NCBI GenBank assembly: GCA_012932295.1
Contig: JAAONU010000001.1
Span: forward strand, 26,574,550 to 26,638,549
Direction: 5' to 3'
DNA from: Cyclina sinensis
Lineage: Eukaryota; Mollusca; Bivalvia; Venerida; Veneridae
Length of the DNA stretch: 64,000 bases
Both the position numbers and the translations under genes were made by a program. The notes under the pieces are model-generated. The model ran no database searches, was not told where the DNA came from, and saw nothing but the letters and a program-made list of their open reading frames with translations. Shown piece by piece: positions 1 through 11,830 of this stretch; the stretch's first letter is position 1, and every line of letters starts with the position of its first letter.

Positions 1-481
1 TTGATAGTTATTTGCGGTTTATCAACTATTCATTCATGAAATTATTCTAATGCTAAGTGATGTCATATTGCGCAAGTTAAGTACACGGGGGTGTAACAGG
101 ATAGACCCAAGGACATTGTTCTTAACTATCGATCATACAGGAATTTTGATTAAGAAAACTGATAAACTTAATTACCTTTAACACTTAACAAAAGAGTACT
201 TTCATAATATCTTCCTACAATGGACAAATTCAGTGTTGTATATGACGCGTCACAGCATTTAATACTTACAGTGTATAAACGATATAAGGTTTTTATGTTA
301 TTACCATGGGTTCGTTTTTTCTCTATATTCATCAAAACATTTTGTTCATACGAATTATTTAATTTACATGAATGTAATTATATGATCAAATCATTAAATT
401 CATAGGAATCCAATACTGAATCCATTATAGAATCAATAAGAATTTTCTACAAAAGAGCCTGACAAATATATATATACTTAC

Positions 482-713
482 ACTCATCGTACTTCATACA
501 TATATACCGGCATGCCAGCGGGACGTTCGATGCCTGGCAAATAGCCCTCGAACAAGGGCTGCAGCGCCGTTCAAATTTATCCGAATTACAGTAATGTTTA
601 GGGAAAGTACACACGTCAGCGTAACACGGATATTGAAATTCAGGAACGTCCATACTTAATGTTAAAGATGAAACCACGGATACCAGAAACACTACAAATA
701 AACATCCGTCCAT
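482..713 (-). CDS. Partial TNF-receptor-like gene A, first coding exon
   Basis: This exon encodes a signal peptide (hydrophobic residues about 5-17 when started at the ATG at 713) followed by eight cysteines spaced C-x4-C-x6-C-x8-C-x2-C-x4-C-x8-C-x3-C. The gene at 6510-10297 has the same spacing except x5 in the first gap, and both share a 'P-C-Y...C-T-(F/W)-P' opening and an '(R)-C-x-P-C' core, so the two are paralogues. The exon ends at a strong donor (GTAAGT, 476-481) in phase 1, like its paralogue. An upstream in-frame ATG at 755 is possible, but 713 gives the cleaner signal peptide. Membrane and cytoplasmic exons should lie left of the window; none is recognisable in 1-481. The last three gaps before the final cysteine resemble BCMA/TACI-type TNF receptor modules, so a secreted or membrane TNF-ligand-binding role is inferred. 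Confidence 0.65.
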
Positions 714-755
714 ACTTGTTACAATGAAACATATGACTCTTTCCGGGGAAACCAT

Positions 756-1074
756 ATTACACGTGCTTTATTTTCGGTTCGGAAATAACCGACGAGGAAA
801 ACCAGTTATGAGCTATTTTTAGCAAATGGGAGTGGTCTATTAATAACAAGACGTGTGTAAACACCACGTAAAGATAAAAAATCTATGGCTTCGTAATATT
901 AAGAACAACGCATGCTGTACTATGAAAAAAGATGTTATACGAAATATAGGTGAGTTTCCATAAGTCGTCTGCACGTATTGTTCTCAGTCCCAGCGCTTGT
1001 GAGACTAAGGTCACTGTCCAATCAAAGCGCTGATAGCGCTGAAAAAACAGGGTTAAAATAGGACATTTTGTGAT
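756..1074. other. Upstream flank of gene A, no recognised element
   Basis: This is AT-rich sequence upstream of the minus-strand exon and should hold its promoter. I see no convincing TATA box or repeat. The open frames here carry no domain signal. Confidence 0.3.
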
Positions 1075-1611
1075 GTCATTTTTGTGTCGCCCTTCAGAAG
1101 AAACGGTGATACATGGGGTCACTTTGTCTGTCGGTGCGTCCGTCCGTCACGAAAACTCAACGTTGGCTATAACTTTCCTCGTCAAACTTTCAAATTATAT
1201 TGCTTACGACAACAGAGTCGTGATGATGCCAAAATCTTTAGGTCAAGGTCACATTTGACAATGTTATACCCCTTTTTGTACTTGGATTTTGTCACGAAAA
1301 CTTAACGTTGGTGATAACTTTGCCATTTCTTAACATTTCCTCATCAAACTTTCAAATTATATTGCTTACGACAACAGGGTCGTGATGATGCCAAAATCTT
1401 TAGCTCAAGTCACATTTGACAATGTTATACTCCTTTCTGTACTTGGATTTTGTCACGAAAACTTAACATTGGCTATAAGTCTATAACCATGCCATTTTTT
1501 AATATTTCTTCATCAAACTTTCCAATTGTAATGCTTACAATTGTATTGCTTACGACATAGGGATCGCTTTGTCCGTTCGCCGTCCGTCACGAAAACTTAA
1601 CGTTTACTATA
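1075..1611 (+). repeat. Tandem-unit interspersed repeat, left part
   Basis: A dispersed bivalve-type repeat with a 'gtccgtccgtcacgaaaact' head. About three diverged units follow, each with 'aacttaacgttggctataac', 'caaactttcaaattatattg', 'gtcgtgatgatgccaaaatc' and 'tcaaggtcacatttgac'. The copy is interrupted at 1611 by the long-TIR element and resumes at 4416. Its far end, at about 4555-4564, is the same 'gctcttgttt' that ends the Helentron-like families elsewhere in the window. Confidence 0.6.
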
Positions 1612-2090
1612 ACAAGGGGTAGGACCTAAATCATGTAGCTCGGTGCTTTAAGCGAGAAAAACGTGTAGTCTATGACTAATGTCGTCAGTTTTCGCGTAAA
1701 TATTCAGAAATTTTGATAAATTATCAACAGCTATGGGGATTGTCTTGGGAATATTTGTATACTGTATATGACTAGTACCTAGCCATATATGTATGCTAAC
1801 TGTAGCTGCTATTTGACAGAAGAAGAAATGTGTTACAAAAAAGTTATTGAAGGGATGCCAACAAAGGTGTCCCATTTTTGTGCGATTCTGCAATAATTTT
1901 CTTAGGTTTTTGAACTTGTCAAACCATTCTGCGCCATTGAAACAATATTTTTAGTAAACAGGCACACAATTAAACATTTACAACCAGTTAGGAACATATA
2001 TTATATATTATGATCATTCTTTTTAACTTAAAGACAATAAACGTGTAGTTTGGGTCACTTTAAGACCATATTGTGTAACCTCGGTTCTTT
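1612..2090 (+). repeat. Left terminal inverted repeat of the 2.8-kb element
   Basis: It pairs with 3937-4415 in opposite orientation. Landmarks such as 'gtagctcggtgctttaagcg' and 'cctagccatatatgtatgct' occur on opposite strands at the mirrored distance. Confidence 0.85.
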
Positions 2091-2235
2091 ATTGATGTTA
2101 AGGTTAAGTTTTTAAAAAAAAGCATGTTGAAAAATTTTACAAAGAGTTCTGTTTGTAAATTTAACTTTATGTTTCCTCTTTTAAGCTAAGATGATTCAAT
2201 AAATGTTGCTATGAATTTGAACACTTGCGATTTTA

Positions 2236-2350
2236 AGGCTGGAGGGTTTATGTGGTGCTTTTCATTGTCAGATACAAATACAATATTACTTTTAAGGCTG
2301 AAAGGTTATATGTGGTGCTTTTCATTGTCAGATACAAATACAATATTACA
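2236..2350 (+). repeat. 58-bp direct duplication
   Basis: Two adjacent near-identical copies of a segment starting 'aaggctg(g/a)a(g/a)ggtt' and ending 'gatacaaatacaatattac' lie in the interior of the long-TIR element. Confidence 0.7.
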
Positions 2351-3936
2351 AGTAAATTTTAAACTATGAAAGGTTTTGACTTGATCACAAGTCTGCAGAT
2401 TTTATTTAAAGAATCAAAATTGACAATTTTGTAGACATTACATACATGCAAACATTATATTTAAAAAATCAAAAAGGACTTTCTAAGTTGTGCGAAAACA
2501 AATTGCCAACTGACAGACAGCCTGTACCACACTTGGTACATATAAGAACTGCCAATGTGCTAAGCTTCATATAGTCATTCAATGGTGAATGGTTCAATCC
2601 CTGGACTCAACAAAATATCTATGCGACATTTATTCTTGGATGCCGTATCCAATGTTCATTTGCATCTTACCATTATTTCAGTTGAAAAGAAACAAATTAG
2701 AGATACACGCAAATTAGACAAGTTAGATTTCTTAAAACATTTGTAGTTTTTAATGGAGTTTGAAAAATATTATCTTACTTCTTCCACGATCATATCAGTC
2801 AATATTTCTTCCGCTTTGACTGTACTATCATTAAACTTAAATGAAATGAAACAATGAATATAAAGTTCTATGACAACATTATCATCTCTCCGTAAGCACA
2901 AAAGAGAAAGAGAAAATTTGATGTAAACGATATACTTGCATAATTAGTTGGTTCAAATGTTTACATGATTACAATATTTTTATGAAGTTTTTGTCTACCT
3001 AACAATGCATAATTTCCAATGGGTCATGCAATCCATTCAGAACAGCTTTTGATGACTGAAATAACTGGAAGAGAAATTTATTTTTTTATTCATAGTATTA
3101 AAAACACAGTGTCAAAGAATAAAGATGAAGTGAAAATCCTTTTATGAAAAGATAGACCTGGCTGGAAAATATCATTACCTTGCTTAAACTGCCGTTTTGC
3201 AATAAATTAAATTAGGTTGCTAATAATTGTGGTTTTAAGGTATTTCCTGCAAGTAGTGATTAGTCTTTACTAATGAAACTTGGAAAGGGGATGAAAATGA
3301 AATAGTTTGCAATACGTAAAATGAGCACTGACCTCCCTTATCTCCAAGCCGTCAGGTATCTTAATACATCCGAGATTTAATTCTATATTTGTGAAAAAAA
3401 TGTAAGTTATCTTTGGAGGATCCGTTTACTTCTCATGTATGGTATGTATGAATAGCTTATAAGTATATGTCATAATGCTATTTTGCTATGATATTTTATT
3501 AATGAGCTGTTGCCCCAAGTTTCAAAGTACAGAGTTTATCATTCCGGCATCTACAATTCCAAGGTGAATTTGTGCTAAAAATATTCTAATCTTTTTAATC
3601 TTTTAATTCTCGCTGGGTATCAAACAAAATCTGATTATAATATTAAATTATTGCTTCAACTCACAACTGTAAGAATTGTTTATTGTTAACATTTATTTAG
3701 CTGTCTGTAAAAAAATCTTGAACGAATACATATATTGAACGTTAACTTCGGTTGTATCAAAAAACATTCGATTGCTTTCACTTTATAAAATCACCATGCG
3801 TAGTTAATGTAATGCCTTTAAATTGGACAAACACTGGTTTTGAGTATGATTATAGTACAAAATAACTGTTAAATTTAACTAATATGCAAGTGACAGAAAG
3901 ATATTTTATGTATTAGAATTCCGGTATGCAGTTATG

Positions 3937-4415
3937 AAAGAACCGAGGTTACACAATATGGTCTTAAAGTGACTCAAACTACACGTTTATTGTCTTAAAG
4001 TTAAAAAAATCGAACATAGATGCATTATGCACGTTCCTTACTGGTTGTAAATGTTTAATTCTGTTCCTGTTTACTTAAAATACCATTTTAATGGCGCAAA
4101 TTGTTGGTCAAGCTGAAAAAACGAAGCAAAATATTGCAGAATCACACAAAAAATGGGACACCTTTGTTGGCATCCCTTCAATAACTTTTTTGTAACACAT
4201 TTCTTCATCTGTCAAATAGAAACTACAGTTAGCATACATATATGGCTAGGTACTAGTCGTATACATTATACAAATATTCCTAGAAAATCCCCATACCTGT
4301 TGATAATTTATCCAAATTCCTGAATATTTACGCGAAAACTGACAACATTAGTCATAGACTACACGTTTTTCTCGCTTAAAGCACCGAGCTACATGATTTA
4401 GGTCCTACCCCTTGT
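3937..4415 (-). repeat. Right terminal inverted repeat of the 2.8-kb element
   Basis: Reverse-complement partner of 1612-2090, ending exactly at 'ccccttgt' before the ATA target duplication. Confidence 0.85.
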
Positions 4416-4564
4416 ATAACTTTGCCATTTCTTCCAAATAATATTACTTATGATAACAGGGTCTTGATGATGCAAAAATCTTTAGGTCAAGATCACATTT
4501 AGTGGACTTACGCCCCTTTTAGTACTTGGACTAGCATGATGTCTTTTCCAGCAGGCTCTTGTTT
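4416..4564 (+). repeat. Tandem-unit interspersed repeat, right part
   Basis: Continuation of the 1075-1611 repeat beyond the insertion ('ataactttgccatttctt', 'tcttgatgatgcaaaaatc', 'gtcaagatcacattt'). It ends near 'gcaggctcttgttt', which I take as the 3' terminus. Confidence 0.55.
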
Positions 4565-5881
4565 ACCTTTTTAGTTATTCTAACAAAGTATCCAAGCGGG
4601 ACACAAGTGTTCAACTGAACACCCATCTAGTTGTTTATGAAATGTATTGACATTATAATATAGGTGGGTAAAATGATTATCTATTATTTACATTAAATTT
4701 TAACGTGAATTTCTATTCAGACAGTGCTAGAAACGCCAAATATGAGAGGATTTCTATGAATTTTACTCGGACACCTCGGTGATGTTCTCGAATAGATATT
4801 TTATATATTGCGTCATTGTTCGTAATATATCGGACTGGCAGATAATTTATCTAGAATATATATATTGCGAAAATTACAACATTGTCAATTTTGTTACTGA
4901 ATTAACATAGGTTGTGGTACTTTGAAAAATCGACGGTCCTGCATGAAATATACCTTGTAGATGTATTAGTAAAAACAATTTGTTGTTGTTTTCGTTTTTA
5001 GAGGTTTTATTCTCAGTGATACTGTCACCTGTGAATATAGCACTAGAACATGCACTCTTTGGTCACGTGGGTTTGAATATACATGTATTCTGAATGCCTT
5101 TCTGACTGCTCTGCTTTCAATCATATATCATGTAGTGTTACAGTCCAAACCAAAAGTGTAACAGAAAGAACAACCAGTAACAAACTTTTAAAGAATAGCA
5201 AACAAAAATTCTTAAAACAAATTACTAAATTATTAAACAAAGTTACAAAAAATCTTTTTACAGTACCTAGATTTAGTGCAGTCCTCAATGAATTAATAAT
5301 CCTGTCTGATCATGATAAGAGTTAAAAGTCAGCGTGTGTCTAAACTGTAATTTAGAATAATTACCGACAAATGATCAGGCTTTATCATGGAACACTTTAA
5401 ACATTTCAGTTTTGCGAATAAGAAAGTTTATTTTCAGGCGATTCAGAAAATGACTCATTCAGTCGAAAATTTGCACACTTTTTGAGCGATTTCACGCTTA
5501 ATAAAGCACTGTTTAAACCATGATTTCCTCGGTAGGGTTCTTTTAAAGCAGGGAATCACCTAATACAGTTTTTATTCTAAGATCTTGCAAGAACATTAAA
5601 ATCAGGCAAACACTAGCTAGCAACAAAATATCGACATGTACACAGCATTCTATCAAGCCTGGCTGCTTGCTATATGATCCTTTTCTTTTTATGTTATTGC
5701 ATCGCTATATTTAATGTTTTTACCTCTCTAATAGCAACATTTTTTCCTGTGCTAGCAATCATAATTATAGTATATCCAGCTAAGAAAAGATAAATCTGTA
5801 GTTGGAAAGGAACTTAATATTCATTTAGCATAACATTACTAAGGAATAGCATTATACCTGCTGGATCTGAAACCAGTCTAC
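4565..5881. other. Unannotated AT-rich interval
   Basis: No repeat family, RNA gene or supported exon was recognised. An 80-codon open frame at 5083-5325 (plus) is rich in Lys, Thr, Asn and Leu with no domain or splice support, so I do not call it. Confidence 0.3.
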
Positions 5882-6019
5882 CTTTTGTCGTTCGCGGAAA
5901 CGGCCGTTGGGATCGTCCACTCAATATTCTTTTCCCATGACAGTGCAGTTGTATTTGATTTTGTGTCGGGTTTTCCAGCAAAATAACCAAATTTATTCGT
6001 GTTCAAAGCTTTTATTGAG
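5882..6019 (-). CDS. Candidate isolated coding exon
   Basis: Reading the minus strand, a pyrimidine-rich tract with a plausible branch site ends in 'ctgagcag' at 6020. It is followed by 138 nt of open frame entered in phase 2, with ordinary mixed codon use. The segment ends either at the donor-like 'aaaag|gtagac' or at the in-frame TAG at 5878-5880, so it may be an internal or a terminal exon. It encodes about 46 residues with no recognised domain. It sits 490 bp downstream of the predicted stop of receptor gene B. Skipping from receptor exon 3 (phase 2) would keep frame, so it could be an alternative tail, or it could belong to receptor A or another gene. Two reading frames close quickly here; only this one stays open. 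Confidence 0.35.
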
Positions 6020-6509
6020 CTGCTCAGTAAATCAGTCATAGAAAATAACAACAACAAAACACAAATGTTCACGAAATCGAAAAGCTACACACTTGTATGA
6101 TGATCTGGTGATTAAGTTAGAAAAGAGATAATACGCCTTATGTAAAAGATAATTAAATGCTTAAATCAAGTTCTGATTTAAATACTATTAAAATTCAATC
6201 TCAAAAAGGTCATTAAAGCTCAGCACGAAATATGAATAAATGAAAATATTACTGATTTATATGCATTTCCCAGCATAAACTACCTGTCCCGTATTGTGTA
6301 ATTAAATCGGATCATATGAAATGCAAATATATTCTTTTAATAAGTTGAGGAAAAGATGTATATTTGTGACAAACTTAAGATAACGAACTTCCTACATTTA
6401 TGCACGCTAAACGATATACTATTCTATTAATATTTTGATTGACAACACTGCGGCAATAACAAGGTCTGCTTAAACGGTCGATGGACTCAAATTCCTGTCC
6501 TAAACTATT

Positions 6510-9500
6510 TTAATGGTAGTTGCTGATTTTTCTTGTTAAGGCATAAGCAGTCTGTGGGTGCTCATGATTTTTAGGTCGGGGCTGATTCCCAAAAACATTG
6601 TCTTTGAAACGACGTTTTTTCACTGAAACGGCCTCTGGAAGCATATCTGCAGCACTTCGAAATGACAACTGAAATATGTTATCAGTTAGAAGCCATATAC
6701 GTTGTAGGTTTGTATTTACTTTGCGATGAAGACTCTTTTGTCGGCGGGACGTTCTTTAACTTTGTTTCGTCGGACGACCCTGAAATATTTGGGAAAAAAT
6801 GAATACACGTGCCTGTAACAACATGAGATAAAAAGACATTTTTCAATGGTATTAAACATTAATGTCAAAACACAATTCTAGTACACGTACAAATAAAATA
6901 GTTTTGTTACCATTTGATTTTAAAGGCTGCGGTCCTCTTCTTTCATTCACATGGATGACTGACTTTTCTTCCTCTGTTGCCATTAATTGTTTCGTCGCTT
7001 CAGTTTTCTCTTCGTCTTCCTTCCTTCTGCAAATGATTTGAGCTATCACTGACTGTGATTAATACCCCACAGAACCGTCTTGTCAATGGGAAAAGGGGAT
7101 ATTTCAAGGAAAAACTGAATGATTTATCACAAATATGTCAGGAAAACAGACTGAAATACTTGGAATATGATTAATTAATCTAGTATATATAAGAAAAAAT
7201 CACTTTTTAAAATTATTCTATGTTTGCCAACTGATTTCACTTAGATCATAAATAACAGAAAAAAAATGTGAAAAATCCATTTCAACTGTGCGTACGAGTA
7301 CACGCGTGTGAAATGTAGAAAATGGTGACATCATTAATTTCTGTTTAGTTTTTGTTTCACTTTTTCTATATTACAATAATAAAGAGTAGGATTATTAGTC
7401 CAGTGAAATCTTTCCTACACACTACTTTCAGAATGTTTGATTTATTGTTAATGTGGGAGTTTGGTAATAAATGACTGAACTATTAAATATTTTACACTGT
7501 CTACTTACTAGGTAGATACTGTGTTACTAAAGCAATCATTTAAATGGTATGAGCGAGACCTTTGAGACAGGCATCTGAATTTTAATTTGACATCTCGATA
7601 TCATGTGGGCGACACTTGTGCGAAATTATTTCAAAATCTTTTGATTGATAAAGTAACAGTGTTGACACAAAATATGGACGACCTGTACGGGTGACCTTGA
7701 CTTTTGAGGTAAGTATCTGGGAGTTGTATGCGAAATATCATCTCAATATGGTAAAAAAAATGTTTAAACCTTTCTTATTTTATGAAATCCTTTCATGAAT
7801 GACAAAGTTGTAGTCATAAACTCGGATGACTCATAATATATACTTTATATAAACAGTGGTTCGTTTGTCTGCAAAGTATGACCTTGAGCTTTAAGACAGG
7901 GACCTGAAATTTATGCGCGACACATCGTTGTCATGTGGGCAAAATCTATAACCCATTGATGCATGATGGACTCACAGAGCGGACACGAAATTGGGACGAC
8001 ATCTTAGTGTGTCCCTGACCTTTGAGGTATTCAACTGGGATTTGTACAAGACAAATCGTCTTTTCTATGTGATAAACACTTGTGTCAACTTATTTTGAAA
8101 TCCCTTCATCCATGTCAAAGTTACAGTCCGGACACGACTATGACTCATAATATATAAGTAGTAGTGCATATTTCTTCTTCAAAGTATTAACTTGATAGTA
8201 ACCTGTAGTTTATGCGCGAAAAAGAAGTTATCATCTGGGTAACATCTGTGCCAAATTAGTTCAAAATCCCTGAGTTTTTTAAAAAAAAAAAAGTGTGACC
8301 TTGACCTTTGTGGTGCACAACTGGGAGATGAATGCGATACATAGTCTCAAGGTGGTAAATATTCGTGCAAACGTATTTCGAAATCACTTAATGCATCACA
8401 AAGCCCATACACGAAGTATACCGACCGACCGATCAACAAACCAACCAGCATATACAGTGATTCCTATTTACCCGTCTCCTCTCCGGAAAAAACTTCGTTG
8501 TTGGGGGTATAAAATTACCACATTTTAGTTAAGTTAACACTTTAAAAGCACACCGATTCTGCTTCATTCATTACTCCGTAATCACTTTAACTAAAGCAAT
8601 TTTGAGTTGAAAATCATTCTCACATCTCTAACTATGTATAAATGGCGAAAGTTACGTATATATATTTGCATTCAGACAAATATTCACACACGAAATTCGC
8701 TCAAATTTCTTAAGGTCGCAGCCTAAACGTTCGAGTATCTGTGGCGCCATCATGGACAATTTTCACCAATTAACTTAGGTTCATTTTGATTTTTCAATTA
8801 GTTTTATCAGCAAACATAAAGTACCTGTTATTTTGTCTCCAGGTGTGAACAACAAGGCACATCACAACAAGTAACAGAACCACACATAGGGACGACAAAG
8901 TCACTATAGCAATGTGTGAACGGTCATCTGAAAAAGTGTTCACTTTGATTCACTAAAACTATCTTATCAGACCAAAATAACCGTGCATGAATATTTTTGA
9001 GGGAAAAAAGCGTAAATCGTGAAGGAAAATAGATTTCGACAGCTCAGTGGTCAAGGAGTTTGCTCTACGAGTCAGAAGGATCAAGTACCGAATCCCACGA
9101 AGGTGCCCGAGGTGAATTATTGTACAAAAACATTATTGTACACGTGCCACAGTCCACCCCGCTGTAAATTGATACCGATACTACAAGTGATATGCTTCTC
9201 TCGACAGTGACCCGGCTCAGCACCGCCGGAGTCTCGAGATCAATGGTATTAAGCTGGAATAACGTATCGCAGTGAAACTAAAAATTAATTCGTATAAATA
9301 AATAAAAAATCTGAAGAAAGTTTATTTCGGCATATATTGCAATGTATCTTCGTAAATAATTAATTATAAAAAAGATATAAAAGCATACTTGAATCGTTAT
9401 TCGTTTCCTTGTCAGATTTAACGATATCTTCACCACCAGAGGAATCCCCGACTTTGTACTGTCCTAGAAGAAATTGTCAGTCAGTATTATTAAATTAACA

Positions 9501-10297
9501 ATATTTGTATCTTTCATCTTAAAAGTGTTCGTTTTTTCACTTTTCACGTTTTCTTTCTTTCTTTGCTTTTTCAACCCCACCCATTTGTTCAAAATGGGAC
9601 CTAGCAGCTTGCTTTATTAACCGTGACTATATGAACATTGTTTATCAACCATCAATCTTTTTCTGCCGACAGCACACGTTTCCTATGTGACCGACGCTCT
9701 TTGAATTTAGGTTATGGGGTATATTGCAACATAGACTGATAGAGAGACACTTCAGGGTCCACTTCTGGTTCTGTTACTTGATTATTGTATAGCACAGATA
9801 TATTGGACCTCGGTTCAAGGTCTCAATCAAAAGACAATTAAAAGACAATTAGTAACATTAGTAGGGGAACGGAGGATCGAACCCGTTTTACAAATCCCGT
9901 GCGTTAACACATGATAACTCAGTCACATAAATACTGTCCTAGATTTATAACATATAGCTTCATATGGACTTACAGGTACATAACATTTAAACGAATCGCA
10001 AAGCAAGAAAATGTGTTAGTAAATTTGTTAAAAGTTAGCACATCTAGAAGATTGACACTTACCATTCATCGAACAGTTATACTGGCACTGGAGTGGTGGT
10101 GATTCTAACTTACACACGCTTGCAAAACAAGGTATACATCTAAGCTCGAACGGTTCAGATGAGCAGTATTGTTCAGGCCACGTGCATATATCATTTTCAT
10201 AGCAAGGAAACTGGAAAGGTATTGGTGAAAACTCCAGACCGATAATCACATGTGTGAGAAATAAAACCGCTAGTATTGTGAAAGAAATCATTTTCAT
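6510..10297 (-). CDS. TNF-receptor-like type I membrane protein (gene B), six exons
   Basis: Predicted exons on the minus strand are 10297-10063, 9463-9389, 8927-8825, 7026-6911, 6779-6720 and 6646-6510 (stop TAA 6510-6512), giving 726 nt or 241 residues. Phases agree at every junction (1, 1, 2, 1, 1), and the first donor is an ideal GTAAGT. Residues 1-20 are a signal peptide. Cysteines 32, 38, 45, 54, 57, 62, 71 and 75 form one compact domain whose C-x2-C-x4-C-x8-C-x3-C end, with a 'PPLQC' stretch, resembles the BCMA/TACI class; Grindelwald-type receptors are an alternative comparison. Residues 79-107 are a polar stalk and about 108-130 a transmembrane helix ('VVLLLVVMCLVV'). A basic, Glu/Lys-rich cytoplasmic tail of about 110 residues has no visible death domain. 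TNF-ligand binding at the cell surface is inferred. The last junction is the weakest: a 'catatttcag' acceptor at 6669 is also available but shifts the tail out of frame. Gene A at 482-713 is a tandem paralogue. Confidence 0.62.
7540..8515 (+). repeat. Interspersed repeat with about three 270-bp units
   Basis: Diverged tandem units carry 'gagcgagacctttgagacag', 'atgcgcgacacatcgt..tcatgtgggc', 'gtgaccttgacctttgaggt' and 'gactcataatatata'. The end reads 'ccggaaaaaacttcgttgtt..gggggtataaaa'. It lies in intron 3 of receptor gene B and carries nuclear-receptor-like TGACCTTGACCT motifs. No coding potential is seen. Confidence 0.6.
9034..9103 (+). repeat. tRNA-like SINE head
   Basis: The sequence 'cagctcagtggtcaaggag' has the form of a pol III A box. 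A degenerate B box ('gatcaagtaccgaatccc') follows 40 bp later. The cloverleaf is not intact, so this is a SINE relic and not a tRNA gene. Confidence 0.45.
9862..9922 (-). repeat. tRNA-like SINE fragment
   Basis: On the minus strand a clear B box 'gggttcgatcctccg' lies downstream of a degraded A box ('ttatcatgtgttaacgcac'). It is in intron 1 of receptor gene B. Confidence 0.45.
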
Positions 10298-10372
10298 TCA
10301 AGGCAAAGTCATCCTCCAGTCCTCATCAACATTGTGTAGGTTACGGAAGATGTCGCTCATATTTAAATGCAC
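10298..10372 (-). promoter_or_regulatory. Putative core promoter and 5' UTR of receptor gene B
   Basis: Upstream of the ATG at 10297 on the minus strand there is a TATA-like 'catttaaat' centred near 10364. This would allow a 5' UTR of about 35 nt. The call rests on position and this motif only. Confidence 0.25.
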
Positions 10373-10702
10373 TAGAGGCTAACGGGTTTCCACCTATAGC
10401 TGTTTATCATACGATCTTATCTACTAGTGTTCAATAATTCAAGTCATCAGGTAAATTCTATAAATCCCCCCTTAGTTTTTGATATCTATTTAAAGTAATA
10501 TTCGGTTATCTTAATCACGGTAGATTTGGGTTAAGATTTGACTTACCCATCGAAATCAATCATACATGTAATATATCATATGGAATGGTTATGTTAATCA
10601 TAGTTATTATAATTGTATATTAAAGGGAGGGTAACTGTGTAAAAAAAGTGCTGATTCATGATGACAGCGGACTAGTATTGGTCTCTCCCGGGAACGATGT
10701 TC

Positions 10703-10780
10703 ACGTAAACTGTTCGCCTAATATCACTCGTAAACTGTTCGCTTGATATCACTCGTAAACTGTTCGCCTGATATCACTTG
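10703..10780 (+). repeat. Three 25-bp tandem repeats upstream of receptor gene B
   Basis: Units follow 'cgtaaactgttcgcctgatatcact' in shortened or varied form, three copies. They lie about 400 bp upstream of the gene B start and could be regulatory or a simple minisatellite. Confidence 0.6.
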
Positions 10781-11270
10781 GACTGCATATGACGATTAGG
10801 GTTTTTTTAATCTTTTAAAGCTAAACTTTATCATTTTGTTGTGTGAAAATTACGCGAAAATGAAAAAATAATTTGTAACATATACTGCATGCTATATACA
10901 AACCATTATACAAACCGGGTCATTTATTACAGACCTTTATTAAACCCAAATCAAAACAGACAGACATACTTCTTTACATCAATAAAGTAGGAAGGGCAAA
11001 TTAAATCATGTAGCAAACATGCGTTTGTTCTAAAATACTTACTATATTAGATAACATGTAACACAAATATTTATTACAAAGACTCTAAAAAACAAGGGAT
11101 TGAGACAGTCTTAGAGCTATTGACCGCTTTTTGTAATTCCAAATTCTACTGAATATACCATACTTGAGCGTGTAAACTAGAATTATTAGTCGGCGCTCAT
11201 GACTATATTAATTTTGACGTTGTCAATATATAAGTTATAGCAGAAATTGTGGACTAGTTGTTATAGACGA

Positions 11271-11273
<3 letters not shown>

Positions 11274-11308
<35 letters not shown>

Positions 11309-11309
11309 T
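11274..11309 (+). repeat. (TTA)n microsatellite
   Basis: About twelve uninterrupted 'tta' triplets. Confidence 0.9.
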
Positions 11310-11579
11310 GGTTTCACTGAATAAAGAATATTGAAATTTAACCAAGGTATTGAAAAAGTTATGAAATATTTTACCGGTATGAACATGAAAATATCATGTT
11401 TGATAATGATCAATATTTTCTTAACTGTTCGTCTGTCAGTCCGTCATTCTATCAGTCTGCACACACATCTGATAACTAAGGTTGTAGATAGGAGTTGTGG
11501 CTTGATACAAAAGAAATCTATTGTTTTCATGCCGTGACCACTTAAATCTTTTGTCTTTTATGTTGTCATTCTTTTCCTT

Positions 11580-11830
11580 GAGAACAAAGGACATATCTCG
11601 TATGGTTCCATATGTGGAAGTGCCCGTCCGTCCGTCATTCCATCCGAGAACTTTAACATTGGCCATAACTTTTTTATAAGTAAATGGATTTACTTCACAC
11701 TTGAACACAACACCCCTTTGGACAAAACCTTCCCACTGACAAATATTTATGATACCTTGACCCCTGAATGACCATGAATGACCTTGATCTCAAAGGTCCA
11801 ATTGTCAAAAATACATAATATTGTAAGAGA
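11580..11830 (+). repeat. Family-2 Helentron-like fragment (5' part)
   Basis: A 'gcccgtccgtccgtcattcc' head leads into 'actttaacattggccataac', 'cttgaacacaacaccccttt..ggacaaaaccttcccactgac' and 'tgaccttgatctcaaaggtc'. This is the unit type seen intact at 18296-18925 and 41419-42118. A SINE and unrelated sequence separate it from the related block at 13030. Confidence 0.55.

Larger units (their letters stand above)
1612..4415. mobile_element. 2.8-kb long-TIR (foldback-type) DNA element
   Basis: The sequence from 1612 ('acaaggggtaggacc') to 2090 ('tcggttcttt') is an inverted copy of 3937-4415, giving 479-bp terminal inverted repeats that differ by scattered substitutions. The element is flanked by ATA on both sides (1609-1611 and 4416-4418). 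Joining the flanks restores the interrupted host repeat ('...ctataactttgccattt'), so the boundaries are secure. The 1.85-kb interior has no open frame of useful length and no transposase similarity, so the element is non-autonomous. A 3-bp target duplication would suit PIF/Harbinger- or CACTA-like mobilisation, but the family is not determined. Frames inside the arms are artefacts. Confidence 0.8.

Noticed and set aside
5083..5325. 80-codon Lys/Thr/Asn-rich frame
   Set aside because: Biased composition, no domain, no splice signals; could be an old gag-like remnant but nothing supports it.
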